A stretch of DNA of 64,000 nucleotides, from assembly GCF_026627925.1 (NCBI RefSeq), contig NZ_JAPNLE010000009.1, forward strand, positions 2,480,001 through 2,544,000, in the 5' to 3' direction. A model generated the notes under the pieces. That model did not search any database, was not told the DNA's origin, and worked only from the letters and a program-made list of their open reading frames with translations. The DNA comes from Cupriavidus sp. D39. GTDB lineage: Bacteria; Pseudomonadota; Gammaproteobacteria; Burkholderiales; Burkholderiaceae. Below are positions 37,228 to 47,024 of the stretch, in pieces; the stretch's first letter is position 1, and every line of letters begins with the position of its first letter. Made by a program: the position numbers and the translations under genes.

Positions 37228-38001
37228 ATGACGAAACACCTGAGCGCGACACGTGAAGAGTGGCTGGCAGCCCGGCTCGCGCTGCTCGAGGCGGAGAAAG
37301 ACCTGACGCGGCGCAGCGACGAGCTGGCACGGCGACGTCAGGCGCTGCCATGGGTCCGGGTCGACAAAGCGTACCGGTTCGAGACCGACGAGGGCAGCGC
37401 CTCGCTGGCGGACCTCTTCCGAGGGCGCTCGCAACTCCTCGTCTACCACTTCATGTTCGGGCCCGACTACACGGCGGGGTGCCCCTCCTGCTCGGCGATC
37501 GCGGACGGGTTCGACGGCTTCGTCGTCCACCTGGCGAACCACGACGTCACGCTAGCGGCGGTGTCGCGCGCGCCGCTCGCGAAGCTGCAGGCGTACAAGC
37601 GGCGCATGGGGTGGACGTTTCCCTGGGCGTCCTCTTTCGGCAGCGACTTCAACTTCGATGCCAACGTCTCCTTCACCGAGGCGCAACAGCGCGAAGGGAG
37701 CGTCGAATATAACTACAAGCGCGGCGGCCACGCGATGGACGCGACACCGGCGCCGGAGCCCGTCGCCCGGTTCGCGGCCACATGCGGGACCGACGCGCCC
37801 ACGTACTCGCGCGACCGGCCGGGCCTGAGCACGTTCGTGCTCGAGGACGGCGTCGTCTACCACACCTATTCCACCTATGCGCGCGGCGTGGACGGCCTTT
37901 GGGGCATGTACCAGTGGCTCGACCGCGCCCCCAAGGGGCGCAACGAAACGGGCATCTGGTGGCGCCGCCACGACGAGTACGGCGAGTACGGCGAGCGCTG
38001 A
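37228..38001 (+). CDS. DUF899 thioredoxin-like family protein
   Basis: The product is 257 residues. It begins MTKHLSATREEWLAARLALL and contains EKDLTRRSDELARRRQALPW, LADLFRGRSQLLVYHFMFGP, the GCPSCSAIADGF pair of cysteines in a thioredoxin-like position, and a C-terminal GLWGMYQWLDRAPKGRNE. These features are typical of DUF899, related to AhpC/thioredoxin folds. GGAGGA precedes the ATG. The cysteines suggest redox activity but no reaction is established. A DUF2182 membrane protein gene follows, and a divergent HTH gene may regulate both. Confidence 0.87.
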   Translation: MTKHLSATREEWLAARLALLEAEKDLTRRSDELARRRQALPWVRVDKAYRFETDEGSASLADLFRGRSQLLVYHFMFGPDYTAGCPSCSAIADGFDGFVVHLANHDVTLAAVSRAPLAKLQAYKRRMGWTFPWASSFGSDFNFDANVSFTEAQQREGSVEYNYKRGGHAMDATPAPEPVARFAATCGTDAPTYSRDRPGLSTFVLEDGVVYHTYSTYARGVDGLWGMYQWLDRAPKGRNETGIWWRRHDEYGEYGER

Positions 38002-38054
38002 GCCAGGTCGTGGGCAACGCTGGCGCAACCGGGGGACGGGAAGTCCCGCGACGC

Positions 38055-38846
38055 ATGGTTTCCGGGCGAGCTACCCAGCGCGCCTTCTTCGGCGTCTCGG
38101 CGCTGCTCTTCGCCGCCAGCGCGGCGGTGACGATCGCCTGGCGCGCGTCCATGCCGGCGATGGGCGAGATGCCGATGCCCGGCGGCTGGACGATGTCGAT
38201 GGCGTGGACGCGGATGTGCGGACAGACGTGGCCCGGCGTTGCGGCGTCGTTCCTCGGCATGTGGGTCGTGATGATGGTGGCGATGATGCTGCCATCCCTG
38301 GTGCCCATGTTGGGGCGCTACCGCCAGGCCGTCGGCACGACAGGCGGGACGCGCCTGGGCCGGCTGACCGCGCTGGTTGGCGTGGGGTACTTCTTCGTGT
38401 GGACCGCGTTCGGCATGGCCGCCTTTGTGCTGGGCGTCGCGCTGGCGGCGCTCGAGATGCAGTTGCCCGCGCTGGCGCGCGCCGTGCCGATCGCGGCCGG
38501 TGTGGTCGTGCTGATCGCCGGCACGCTCCAGTTCACCGCCTGGAAGGCACACCACCTTGCCTGCTGCCGGGAGGCGCCTGAGCGCGGGTGTACCTTGCCG
38601 GCTGACACCGGCACGGCCTGGCGACACGGCCTGCGCCTCGGCCTGCACTGCAGCTACGCCTGTGCCGGGCTGACGGCGATCCTCCTCGTCATCGGGGTCA
38701 TGGACCTGCGCGCGATGGCTGTCGTGACGGCAGCCATCGCCGTCGAACGTCTCGCACCGGCCGGCGAGCGCGCCGCGCGCGCCATCGGCGCCGTGGTCGT
38801 CGGGGCAGGGTTGATCCTGATCGCGCGAGCAGCCGGGCTCGGATGA
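38055..38846 (+). CDS. DUF2182 membrane protein
   Basis: The product is about 263 residues with six or so membrane spans. Visible marks are the Met-rich loop MPAMGEMPMPGGWTMSMAWT, SFLGMWVVMMVAMMLPSLVP (a DUF2182 signature), LQFTAWKAHHLACCREAP and HCSYACAGLTAILLVIGVMD. Metal binding by the Met, His and Cys residues is plausible, and some relatives are listed as predicted metal-binding membrane proteins. The start is uncertain; a GTG at 38010 is possible. It follows the DUF899 gene by about 50 bases. Confidence 0.82.
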   Translation: MVSGRATQRAFFGVSALLFAASAAVTIAWRASMPAMGEMPMPGGWTMSMAWTRMCGQTWPGVAASFLGMWVVMMVAMMLPSLVPMLGRYRQAVGTTGGTRLGRLTALVGVGYFFVWTAFGMAAFVLGVALAALEMQLPALARAVPIAAGVVVLIAGTLQFTAWKAHHLACCREAPERGCTLPADTGTAWRHGLRLGLHCSYACAGLTAILLVIGVMDLRAMAVVTAAIAVERLAPAGERAARAIGAVVVGAGLILIARAAGLG

Positions 38847-39287
38847 AATGGGCGCGCGTTTGTCAAGGAATCGCCCATGCCATTGCACGCCGCGCTGGCG
38901 CTGGCGAGCTTCTGGCCAAGCATGGAACATGCTGGCCATGTTGCCGACGATGCTGTTGCGCTGGCCCCGGCACCGCTGAGGCCAGCGCGTGGCGCGCGCC
39001 CGCCCCATGGACGCGCGTACACTAAGGCTTGCCTTCTCCGCTGATATGGCTGCACCCCGCGGCTCGCCTTATCCAGCACCTGCCGTGCGCTGCATACCGC
39101 ACACCGCTTATCACGCCCCGTCTTTCACGTCCCTTTACCAGGCGGCAACCGGCCTCTCCCGCCGGCTTATTCCCCCGCTGGTTCGCCGTCGATCGGGTAT
39201 GGCAGTGACCTGCTATGGCTGGCCTAAGTCTTGGGCATCAGACTTGGCACTGCCCCTGCGGTAGAGCAACCATCCCGGGAGAATGCC
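38847..39287. other. Intergenic region before the COG4705 pair
   Basis: About 440 bases without a supported gene. Several open frames cross it but none is credible. A possible promoter for the COG4705 operon must lie near its right end; no clear repeat or operator is visible. Confidence 0.4.
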
Positions 39288-40061
39288 GTGAACACATTGG
39301 CCAGCCGATCCTTGCCTGCCGGCCCCAGCAAAGTGCCCGAGGTGACGGCGTTTTTCTGGATCATCAAGATGATGTCCACTACCGTAGGCGAGACGGGCGC
39401 CCATTATCTGAACGTCAACCTCGGGCTAGGCCTCGTGAACACCTCGGCCTTGACGGGCCTGTTGCTTGCCATCGCCTTGTTCTTCCAGGTACGGGCAAAA
39501 GGCTATGCGCCTTCGCTCTACTGGATCGCCGTGCTGTTCATCAGTGTATTTGGCACGTTGATCACCGACAACCTGGGCGACCAGCTGGGCGTGCCGCTAC
39601 CGGTCTCGACCGCGGTGTTTTGCGTGGCCCTGATCGCCACCTTCATCGTCTGGTACGGACGAGAGAAGACCCTCTCCATCCGCGCCATCGATACGGTCGG
39701 GCGCGAACTGTTCTACTGGACCGCCATCCTGTTCACCTTTGCTCTGGGTACGGCAGCCGGCGACTGGGTGACCCAGGGGCTGGGCCTGGGTTACGGCAAT
39801 TGCGCACTGCTGTTTGGCGGGCTGATTGCCGTCACTGCCGTGGCTCGCTATGCGTTCCGGATAAATGCGGTTGCCTGCTTTTGGGTGGCCTATGTCCTTA
39901 CCCGCCCGTTTGGCGCGTCATGCGGCGATCTCCTGTCTCAATCGGGCAGCCATGGCGGCCTGGGCCTCGGGACTGCAGGCATGAGCGCGATTTTCCTTGT
40001 GGTCATTGTCGGCCTTGTCCTCTACCTGTCGCTTGCGCAGAAGCGGCTTATGAACTTTTGA
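39288..40061 (+). CDS. COG4705-family membrane protein (first of a pair)
   Basis: The product has 257 residues and about eight membrane spans, from a GTG at 39288 preceded by GGGAGA. It carries a motif repeated about four times: KMMSTTVGETGAHYL, FISVFGTLITDNLGDQLGV, FALGTAAGDWVTQGLGLGYG and LTRPFGASCGDLL. Each has G, a small residue and an acidic residue in a membrane setting, suggesting internal duplication and a shared polar path. The family is uncharacterised. It lies 83 bases before a paralog and upstream of two two-component systems. Confidence 0.82.
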   Translation: MNTLASRSLPAGPSKVPEVTAFFWIIKMMSTTVGETGAHYLNVNLGLGLVNTSALTGLLLAIALFFQVRAKGYAPSLYWIAVLFISVFGTLITDNLGDQLGVPLPVSTAVFCVALIATFIVWYGREKTLSIRAIDTVGRELFYWTAILFTFALGTAAGDWVTQGLGLGYGNCALLFGGLIAVTAVARYAFRINAVACFWVAYVLTRPFGASCGDLLSQSGSHGGLGLGTAGMSAIFLVVIVGLVLYLSLAQKRLMNF

Positions 40062-40143
40062 AGTTCTGAAGTTTTTTTTAGTTTTGAAGTTTTGAACGCC
40101 TGATTCCAACCATCGATCGAACTGTCGAACAGGAGCAAGAACC

Positions 40144-40923
40144 ATGAATGGAAGTCCCATGAACCCAACCATCGTAGAACGGAGCCTGAGCAAGGTTCCC
40201 GAAATCACGCTGATGTTCTGGCTTGTCAAGATCGCGGCAACCACGCTCGGGGAAACAGGCGGTGATGCCTTGTCGATGTCGATGAACCTGGGCTACCTCG
40301 TCAGTACCGCCATCTTTGCCGTGATCTTCCTGATCGCGGTATCGGCCCAGATTTCCGCCAAGCGCTTTCAGCCCGTGTTGTACTGGGTGACGATCGTCGC
40401 CACCACGACCGTGGGCACGACCCTGGCCGATTTTGCCGACCGGTCCCTTGGCATTGGCTATGCCGGCGGCACCGCGGTGCTATCTGCACTGCTGATGCTC
40501 TCATTGGCGATCTGGTACAGGACGCTCGGCACGGTATCGGTCGACACCGTGAAAGCGCCAAAGGCGGAGATGTTCTATTGGGTGACGATCATGTTCTCCC
40601 AGACTCTTGGCACCGCGCTCGGAGACTGGACGGCGGACACGGCCGGGTTGGGCTACGTGGGCGGGATGATGGTCTTCGGTGCGCTGCTGGCAACGCTGGT
40701 TGCGGCCTACTACTGGACGAAGATCTCCCGCACGTTGCTCTTCTGGGCGGCCTTTATCTTCACGCGCCCGCTCGGCGCCGTAGTGGGCGATTTCCTCGAC
40801 AAGCCGCTGCATTCCGGCGGCTTGGCGATGAGCCGCTTTTCCGCCTCGGCCGCGCTGATGACGCTCATGGTGGCGTGCATCCTGTTCTCCCCGCAACGTG
40901 CGGCGGCTCGCGCAAACCACTGA
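40144..40923 (+). CDS. COG4705-family membrane protein (second of a pair)
   Basis: The product has 259 residues and resembles the preceding protein throughout. The repeated motif occurs as KIAATTLGETGGDALS, TTTVGTTLADFADRSLGIGY, FSQTLGTALGDWTADTAGLG and FTRPLGAVVGDFLDKPL. About eight hydrophobic spans are predicted. GGAG lies ten bases before the ATG at 40144; an ATG at 40159 is also possible. The pair probably forms a heteromer or acts in parallel in the inner membrane. Regulation by the response regulator encoded immediately downstream is likely, given such neighbourhoods in related bacteria. Confidence 0.82.
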   Translation: MNGSPMNPTIVERSLSKVPEITLMFWLVKIAATTLGETGGDALSMSMNLGYLVSTAIFAVIFLIAVSAQISAKRFQPVLYWVTIVATTTVGTTLADFADRSLGIGYAGGTAVLSALLMLSLAIWYRTLGTVSVDTVKAPKAEMFYWVTIMFSQTLGTALGDWTADTAGLGYVGGMMVFGALLATLVAAYYWTKISRTLLFWAAFIFTRPLGAVVGDFLDKPLHSGGLAMSRFSASAALMTLMVACILFSPQRAAARANH

Positions 40924-41035
40924 CCCTGCACGCGCCGCCCGGCGCTATGATGTGAAAGGCTGGGGATGCCGGTGAGCTTGCTGCCTGCCGGTATGGTTCC
41001 CGCCAAGACGCGGCGCCTTGTCCATGGGAGGGTAA

Positions 41036-41709
41036 ATGCGGGTACTGCTGGTCGAAGACGACCCGATGATCGGGCAAGCGATCCAGGATGCACTGAAAGA
41101 CGCATCCTACGCCGCCGACTGGGTCAGGAACGGACAAGGCGCCCTGGATGCGCTCGCCTGCCAGGACTACGACACCGTGTTGCTCGATCTCGGTTTGCCA
41201 GGCAAAAGCGGCCTGGCGGTGCTCGCTTCGGTCCGCGCCCGGGGCAACCCCGTGCCGGTGCTGATCATCACGGCGCAAGACGGCTTGGAGGACCGCATTC
41301 GCGGCCTGGACGCGGGCGCCGACGACTACGTGCTCAAGCCGTTCGAGATGGCCGAATTGCTCGCCCGCATGCGCGCCGTCTCGCGGCGCAAGGGCGGCGT
41401 GGCAACACCGGTGCTGAGCAACGGCATCGTCTCGCTGGATCCAGCCACCAAGCTGGCAACGGCCCATGGCGGCGAAGCGGTGCAACTCACCAATCGGGAG
41501 TTCGCCCTGCTGCAAGCCTTGCTGGTCCGGCCTGGGGCCATTCTCTCCCGTACCGAACTTGAGGAGCGCATCTACGGTTGGGGGAGGAAGTGGAGAGCAA
41601 CGCCGTTGAATTCCTGATTCATGCCTTGCGCAAGAAACTGGGAAGCGCTGCGATCAAGAATGTCAGGGGAATAGGATGGATGGTCACCAAAGAGGATGGA
41701 AGGGGCTAA
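41036..41709 (+). CDS. OmpR/PhoB-family response regulator, QseB-like; frame broken near 41582
   Basis: With one base restored the product is about 224 residues. The receiver reads MRVLLVEDDPMIGQAIQDAL, with phospho-acceptor in TVLLDLGLPGKSG and KPFEMAELLARM near 105. The winged-helix domain has LTNREFALLQALLVRPGAIL and, after the break, VEFLIHALRKKLGSAAIKNV and RGIGWMV. The break is a G5 run at 41580-41584. Without repair the recognition helix is lost. The gene overlaps the sensor kinase start at 41676, indicating coupling. Confidence 0.9.
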
Positions 41710-43042
41710 AGGATTCCATCCGGATCCGCCTCTCGCTCTGGCTATCGCTCGCCATCCTGGTGGTGGCGCTCGTGGCTGGGGTGTTTTCCTTCGTCGCTGC
41801 ATTCCAGGAGGCCAACGAACTGCAAGACGATATGTTGCGCCAGGTCTCGGTGCTGTTCGACCGCCAGCATCTGCCGGTGCCGCACCTCGGAGATAGTGGC
41901 AGGCTGCCGAACAGCGACGAAGAGGCGCGGGTCGTCGTCCAGTACCTTGCGCCGGGCACCGGCAAGAGCGGCGGCACAGATAGCGGGCTGCCGCTGGCGT
42001 TGCCAGCCACGGCGACAGACGGGATCCAGACCCTCGACATCAACGGTGAGCCATATCGTGTCGTGGTGAGAACGCTCGCCACCGGCGAGCGCATCGTCGT
42101 CGCGCAGGAAACTGGATTTCGTGACGAGATCGCCCGGGATGGCGCGCTGCGCACCGTTCTTCCCTTCCTGATTCTCGTGCCCATCCTGCTTCTGATCGTC
42201 GCCGACCTGGTGCGCAAGATGTTCATGCCGATCGCCGCCTTGTCGGAGGAGATCGATCAGCGCGGCGAGCAGGAGTTGCATCCGCTACCGCAGGAGCACC
42301 TGCCCGCGGAAATTCGCCCTTTCGTGGTGGCCATCAACCGTCTGCTTGGCCGCGTTTCCGAGTCGATGGACGCCCAGCGCCGCTTTGTAGCCGACGCGGC
42401 GCATGAACTGCGCTCGCCGCTGACCGCGCTCTCCCTGCAGGCGGAACGGCTTGCAGGCACTGAAATGTCGGAGACTGCAAGGATGCGGCTCGTGGCGCTG
42501 CGCCGTGGCATCGAGCGAGGCCGCGGCTTGCTGGAGCAGATGCTGAGCCTGGCCCGGGTGCAATCCTCGACACCCGTGCCGACGGCGCTGGTGTCCGTGC
42601 GGGCAGTGTATCGACGCGTGCTGGAAGACCTCATGCCGCTGGCGCAGGCCAAGGACATCGATATTGGCGTGGATGGCGAGTCCGACGCGCAGGTTCTGGC
42701 CAACGAGATGGACCTGTTCACCATCGTGAAGAACCTGGTCGACAACGCGATTCGCTATACGCCAGAGGGGGACAGGTCGACCTGTCCGTGCAAACCCAGG
42801 AGGGCAAGGCGATCTTGCAGATCAAGGACACCGGATCCGGTGTTGCACCGGAAGAACGAAGCCGGGTATTTGATCCGTTCTACCGCGTGCTTGGCAATGA
42901 GGCGATGGGGTCCGGTCTTGGCCTGACCATCGTGCGGACCATCACGGACCGCATCGGCGCGCAGATCTGTATTGGCTACGCCAACGAGCAAGCACGAAAA
43001 GGGCTAAGCGTAACCGTGCTGATTCCGGGGGCTAGCGCGTGA
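41676..43042 (+). CDS. Sensor histidine kinase, QseC/PmrB-like; frame broken near 42769
   Basis: With one base restored the product is about 455 residues. Two membrane spans (LSLWLSLAILVVALVAGVFS and VLPFLILVPILLLIVADLV) flank a periplasmic sensor of about 130 residues. The H-box is RRFVADAAHELRSPLTALSL, the N-box IVKNLVDNAIRYTPEGG, and after the break come IKDTGSGVAPEERSRVFDPF and SGLGLTIVRTITDRIGA. The break is in a G5 run at 42767-42771. It is the partner of the response regulator that overlaps its 5' end. The signal is unknown. Confidence 0.88.
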
Positions 43043-43076
43043 GCTGGCCGAGGCCGGCGGACAAGGGGCGGATGAC

Positions 43077-43751
43077 ATGCGCATTCTGGTCATTGAAGAC
43101 GACAGAAAGATCGGCTCGTTTGTCGGCAAGGCGCTGCAGCAAGCTGGCTTCGCGGTCAACTACGCCGAGGATGGCGCGAGCGGGCTGAATCTGGCGCTCA
43201 CCGTACCGTATGACGCCGCCATTGTTGACATCATGCTTCCCGGCTTGGACGGTCTGTCGCTCATCGAGGCAATGCGCCGGCAAAAGGTGACCACTCCGGT
43301 CATCATCCTCAGTGCCAAGCGCTCCGTCGACGACCGCGTCAAGGGCCTCCAGGCAGGAGGCGACGACTACCTGACGAAACCGTTTGCGCTGGCCGAACTG
43401 CTCGCGCGCGTCCACGCGTTGATCCGTCGTGCCGCCGGGGCCACCGAGCCGGCCCGGCTGATCGTGGCTGAACTGGTTCTTGACCTGTCGAGCCGCGAAG
43501 TGACCCGAAACGGGCAAAAGATCGATCTGCAACCGCGTGAGCTGTCCCTGCTCGAGTACCTGATGCGCAGTGTCAACCGTCCGGTGTCCAAGATGATGAT
43601 CCTCCAGCACGTCTGGGACTATAGCTTTGATCCCCAGACCAACGTCGTCGACGTCCTGGTCTGCCGCCTGCGCAATAAGCTCGATCGCGGCTTTCCCGTG
43701 AAGATGATTCACACCGTCCGGGGAGTGGGATATGTTCTCAAGGGCCCTTGA
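43077..43751 (+). CDS. OmpR-family response regulator, CopR/CusR-like
   Basis: The product has 224 residues. The receiver contains ILVIEDDRKIGSFVGKALQQ, AAIVDIMLPGLDGLSLIEAM and LSAKRSVDDRVKGLQAGGDD with YLTKPFALAELLARVHAL. The DNA-binding domain has LQPRELSLLEYLMRSVNRPV, MMILQHVWDYSFDPQTNVVD and VCRLRNKLDRGF with IHTVRGVGYVL. This pattern is closest to the CopR/CusR/CzcR group, which often responds to metals, but the effector cannot be read from sequence. It overlaps the following kinase gene by 20 bases. Confidence 0.92.
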   Translation: MRILVIEDDRKIGSFVGKALQQAGFAVNYAEDGASGLNLALTVPYDAAIVDIMLPGLDGLSLIEAMRRQKVTTPVIILSAKRSVDDRVKGLQAGGDDYLTKPFALAELLARVHALIRRAAGATEPARLIVAELVLDLSSREVTRNGQKIDLQPRELSLLEYLMRSVNRPVSKMMILQHVWDYSFDPQTNVVDVLVCRLRNKLDRGFPVKMIHTVRGVGYVLKGP

Positions 43752-45182
43752 CTTCTTCCGCAGGGGGCTTGGCGCTCGCATTGCGCTTTGGTACTCGGCA
43801 TTCTTCATCCTCAGCACCGTTTCGCTTTTTGTGCTTGCCTATTTCCTGCTGGCTTCCTCCCTGCGCCAGCGGGACCTGGACAGCATTGAGCAAAGGCTTC
43901 ACCAGCTGGCTGCCGAGTACCAGGCAGAGGATCTCGCCGGGCTCAGGAAGGAACTCGCGCTTGAAACGCGGCTGCGCAAGACAAAGCCCTTTTTCATTCG
44001 CATCGCCGGTCCCGCCAATGCCACGGTCTTCCTGGAGATCCCCGATCAGTGGGCGCAGTACGACCTGACCCGCCTCGAACACGTGCCCCAGGCTGCCCCG
44101 GGCGACCTGATCCGGCTGCCCGCAAAAGACGACGAGGCCATGTTGGAAATCGCCAGCATGCGCCTGCCCGACGGGGGCAACTGCAAGTCGGCAAGAGCAC
44201 GGAAGAGCGCGACAGCGTACTCGAGCGCTTTGGATGGATCGTCGCGGGCGTCATGATCCCGATGGTGATCGTCGGCGTGCTCGGTGGGGCTATCCTCGCG
44301 CGGCGTGCCTTGCGGCCGATTCGCCAGCTCATCCAGACGGTGCATGCGATTGAGTCAGGGGCAATGCAAGCGCGGGTGTCGCTGCGCGAGAGCGGCGACG
44401 AACTGGACGAACTCGGGGCGCTGTTCAACGGCATGCTGGACAAGATCGCAACCCTGATCCAGGGCATGCGCGACGCGCTCGACAACGTCGCCCATGATTT
44501 GCGTACGCCGCTGGCGCGCCTGCGCGGCATCGCGGAAATCGCCCTTCGCTCGGAGCGCGAGCCGGCCATTTGCCGGGACGCGCTGGCGGACTGCGTGGAG
44601 GAGTCGGACCAATTGCTGCAGATGCTCAACACCCTGATGGACATTGCCGAGGCGGAAACCGGGATGCTCAAATTGCACCTGGAGCCCGTAAGCATCCCGA
44701 CCCTGCTGGCCGATGCGGTTGACCTCTATCAGCAGGTGGCCGAAGAAAAGGCGATCACGGTGTCGGTCATTGCGCCGCAGCCGATCTGGATGACGGCTGA
44801 CCGTAGCCGCCTTCGCCAGGTCCTGGCGAACCTGCTCGATAACGCGATCAAGTACACCCCGGCAGGTGGGCGAATCGAGATGGAAGCCCACGCGCTACAG
44901 CATGCGATGGTAATCCGCGTCACGGACAGCGGCATCGGCATGACGCCCGACGAACTGCCGCACATCTGGGACCGTCTCTACCGCGGGGACCATAGCCGCT
45001 CGCAGCGCGGCCTGGGGCTGGGACTGAGCCTGGTGAAGGCTGTGGTCGCCGCGCACCAAGGCCGGGTGGAGGCTTCGAGCGAGCCAGGGATGGGTTCCGC
45101 CTTCACGCTCACGTTTCCTCTCGGCGGCAGTGATGGCAGCCTGCTTCTTTCCGGCGATCCGGCGAGCCTTGCCAAGCTGTAA
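43732..45182 (+). CDS. Sensor histidine kinase, second two-component system; frame broken near 44180
   Basis: With one base restored the product is about 483 residues. The first span IALWYSAFFILSTVSLFVLA precedes a periplasmic domain; the second span (IVAGVMIPMVIVGVLGGAIL), HAMP linker, H-box MRDALDNVAHDLRTPLARLR, N-box LRQVLANLLDNAIKYTPAGG and G-boxes DSGIGMTPDELPHIW and GLGLGLSLVKAVVAAHQG follow. The break at 44179-44182 (AACTG for AACCTG) falls between the sensor and second span. It pairs with the CopR-like regulator. Many kinases of this heavy-metal type sense copper, zinc or silver; that is not shown here. Confidence 0.88.
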
Positions 45183-45271
45183 TGTTGCGGCAAGGCACCA
45201 GCAAGATTCGGCGACCACTATGGCCTCTGTAGGGTAACGCAAACGATTCACCCAAGAGGTATGAGGTATCG

Positions 45272-45665
45272 ATGAACGGGAAGCCAACTATAAGTCTGGT
45301 ACTCGGCACGCTCACATTGGGGGTGTGCTGCTTGCCACCGCCGGCGCGGCTGATCACGGGAAAACGCCCTCCCCGCCTATCAGTCCAGCATCCAGGTGCC
45401 GGACCAGGAAAAGGGAGAGCGGGGAGAAGCGGCCAGGCTCGTCGGCCTGGCCAGGATCGACGCGACCCGGGCCACCTCGGCCGCCTTGGCCAAGGTATCC
45501 GGGTCGGTGCTCAAGGTTGCCCTTGACAACGAGAACGGCAACCTCGTGTACAGCGTGGAGATCAAGACGGCCAGCAATGAGGTCAAGGATGTGAAGGTGG
45601 ACGCCGGCAACGGCGCGGTCTTGCATGTTGCCGCGCCCGGCGATGAAGGGGAAGATGAGGATTAG
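45272..45665 (+). CDS. PepSY domain-containing periplasmic protein; two frame breaks
   Basis: With two single bases restored (G5 run 45319-45323 and C4 run 45371-45374) the product is about 131 residues. The first part is a signal peptide: MNGKPTISLVLGTLTLG, then VLLATAGAADHGK. The mature part has AARLVGLARIDATRATSAAL, AKVSGSVLKVALDNENGNLV and a YSVEIKTASNEVKDVKVDAG strand pair, the PepSY pattern, and an acidic tail GEDED. PepSY proteins often accompany sensor kinases and may bind metals or modulate proteases. It follows the second kinase gene by about 90 bases. Confidence 0.75.
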
Positions 45666-45743
45666 CCTGCCGCCGATGCGAAAAGTAGCACGACCATTGC
45701 GCCGATCCTGGTGCTTTGGCTGCCCGGAACGAGCGCCCTTGCC

Positions 45744-46310
45744 ATGGATATCGCACGTTTGATTCAAGACTACGGCTACCTCGCGGTCGCCGCGGGAACC
45801 TTTTTGGAAGGGGAAACCATTCTCGTCATGGCGGGCGTTGCCGCGAATCGGGGCCATCTTGCGTTGCCGACCGTGATCGTGATCGGCACGCTGGCAAGCT
45901 TCTTGGGCGATCAGCTTTACTTCTATGTCGGTCGACGATATGGGACAGCACTGCTGGCGCGATTTCCGTCCATGCAATCACGCGCGGCACGCGCCAGCGC
46001 GTTGCTGCACAGGCATCACCTTCCACTGATCCTGTCCATCCGATTCCTGTATGGCCTGCGCATCGCCGGGCCGATCGCGATCGGGATGAGCGCCGTTCCA
46101 TGGTTCCGCTTCCTGGTTCTCAACTTGACGGGCGCCGTCGTCTGGGCGGTAGCCATCGCCGGGGCGGGCTATGGCTTCGGACAGGGCCTGGGGTATCTGC
46201 TGGGGAATTTCGATAGTGACGAGGCCTGGGGGCTAGCCGCGATCTTGCTCTGCGGAGCGCTGTGGTGGCTATTCGCGCGGTACCGATCTCCTGCGAAGCC
46301 AGGGAAGTAG
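45744..46310 (+). CDS. DedA-family inner-membrane protein
   Basis: The product is 188 residues. It shows the DedA (SNARE-associated) signature: AGTFLEGETILVMAGVAANR, GTLASFLGDQLYFYVGRRYG, HLPLILSIRFLYGLRIAGPI and NLTGAVVWAVAIAGAGYGFG, with a C-terminal span. Family members are linked to lipid carrier or phospholipid flipping and to resistance to envelope stress. I use ATG 45744; a GTG at 45711 is also possible. Its place after the PepSY gene and the two-component systems suggests it belongs to the same envelope response. Confidence 0.85.
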   Translation: MDIARLIQDYGYLAVAAGTFLEGETILVMAGVAANRGHLALPTVIVIGTLASFLGDQLYFYVGRRYGTALLARFPSMQSRAARASALLHRHHLPLILSIRFLYGLRIAGPIAIGMSAVPWFRFLVLNLTGAVVWAVAIAGAGYGFGQGLGYLLGNFDSDEAWGLAAILLCGALWWLFARYRSPAKPGK

Positions 46311-46439
46311 CAACGGAAGTAGCAACGCCCGTGACTCCCTGAGGATAACGGATAGGCCGCGGAATCGGCGGCAATCCGCGGCAACCGTTTGCGCGCGCAT
46401 TGAGCACGTGCGTCGGCGTTGATCAGGAAAGGAACCACC

Positions 46440-47024
46440 ATGCGGCACAGAGTCAGGCACTACCCGCGCTCAGCTGCCGTGGCCGCCGTGATGTGGGCAA
46501 CCTGGATCGGCAACACGCCAACGGTATGCGCCCCAGCCATGGCCACGGAACGACCGGCCGTACCCGAGAAGAATCCACCAGGCGACATCCCCGACAACCA
46601 GGTCTTCGTGACCTATACGTCGCCGTTGGGCTTCTCGCTCAGGGTGCCGGAGGGTTGGGCGCGCACGGATCGCCGCGATGGGACAGCCTTTGCGGACAAA
46701 TACAACGCAGTTTCCATCGCCGTGGCCACCGCTACCGCAGCGCCAGCCGCCGATCACGAGGCCGCGAACCTGCTCAAGGCCGGGCGCGCGGTCAAGATAG
46801 AGGCCATCAGGAACGTGGCGCTTCGATCCGGACCGGCGCTCTTGATCGTGTACAGCTCGAACTCCGAGCCGAACCCGGTCACGAACAAGTCGTTGCGCCT
46901 GGAGAGCCGTCGCTACCTGATCTACCGCAGCGGCAAGTTAGCCACCCTCGACCTCGCTGCGCCGCTCGGAGCCGACAATGCCGACCAATGGAATCTCATG
47001 TCAAATTCATTCCAGTGGCGCTGA
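46440..47024 (+). CDS. Hypothetical exported protein
   Basis: The product is 194 residues. The N-terminus has a basic start RHRVRHYPRSAAVAAVMWAT followed by a moderate hydrophobic stretch, so it may be a signal peptide cleaved near APAMA. The rest contains VFVTYTSPLGFSLRVPEGWA, a segment typical of PsbP/DUF1795-like exported proteins that bind ligands or lipids, and a C-terminal LMSNSFQWR. AGGAAAGGAACCACC precedes the ATG at 46440. It overlaps the first ABC ATPase gene by 47 bases, indicating the same transcript. Confidence 0.7.
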   Translation: MRHRVRHYPRSAAVAAVMWATWIGNTPTVCAPAMATERPAVPEKNPPGDIPDNQVFVTYTSPLGFSLRVPEGWARTDRRDGTAFADKYNAVSIAVATATAAPAADHEAANLLKAGRAVKIEAIRNVALRSGPALLIVYSSNSEPNPVTNKSLRLESRRYLIYRSGKLATLDLAAPLGADNADQWNLMSNSFQWR

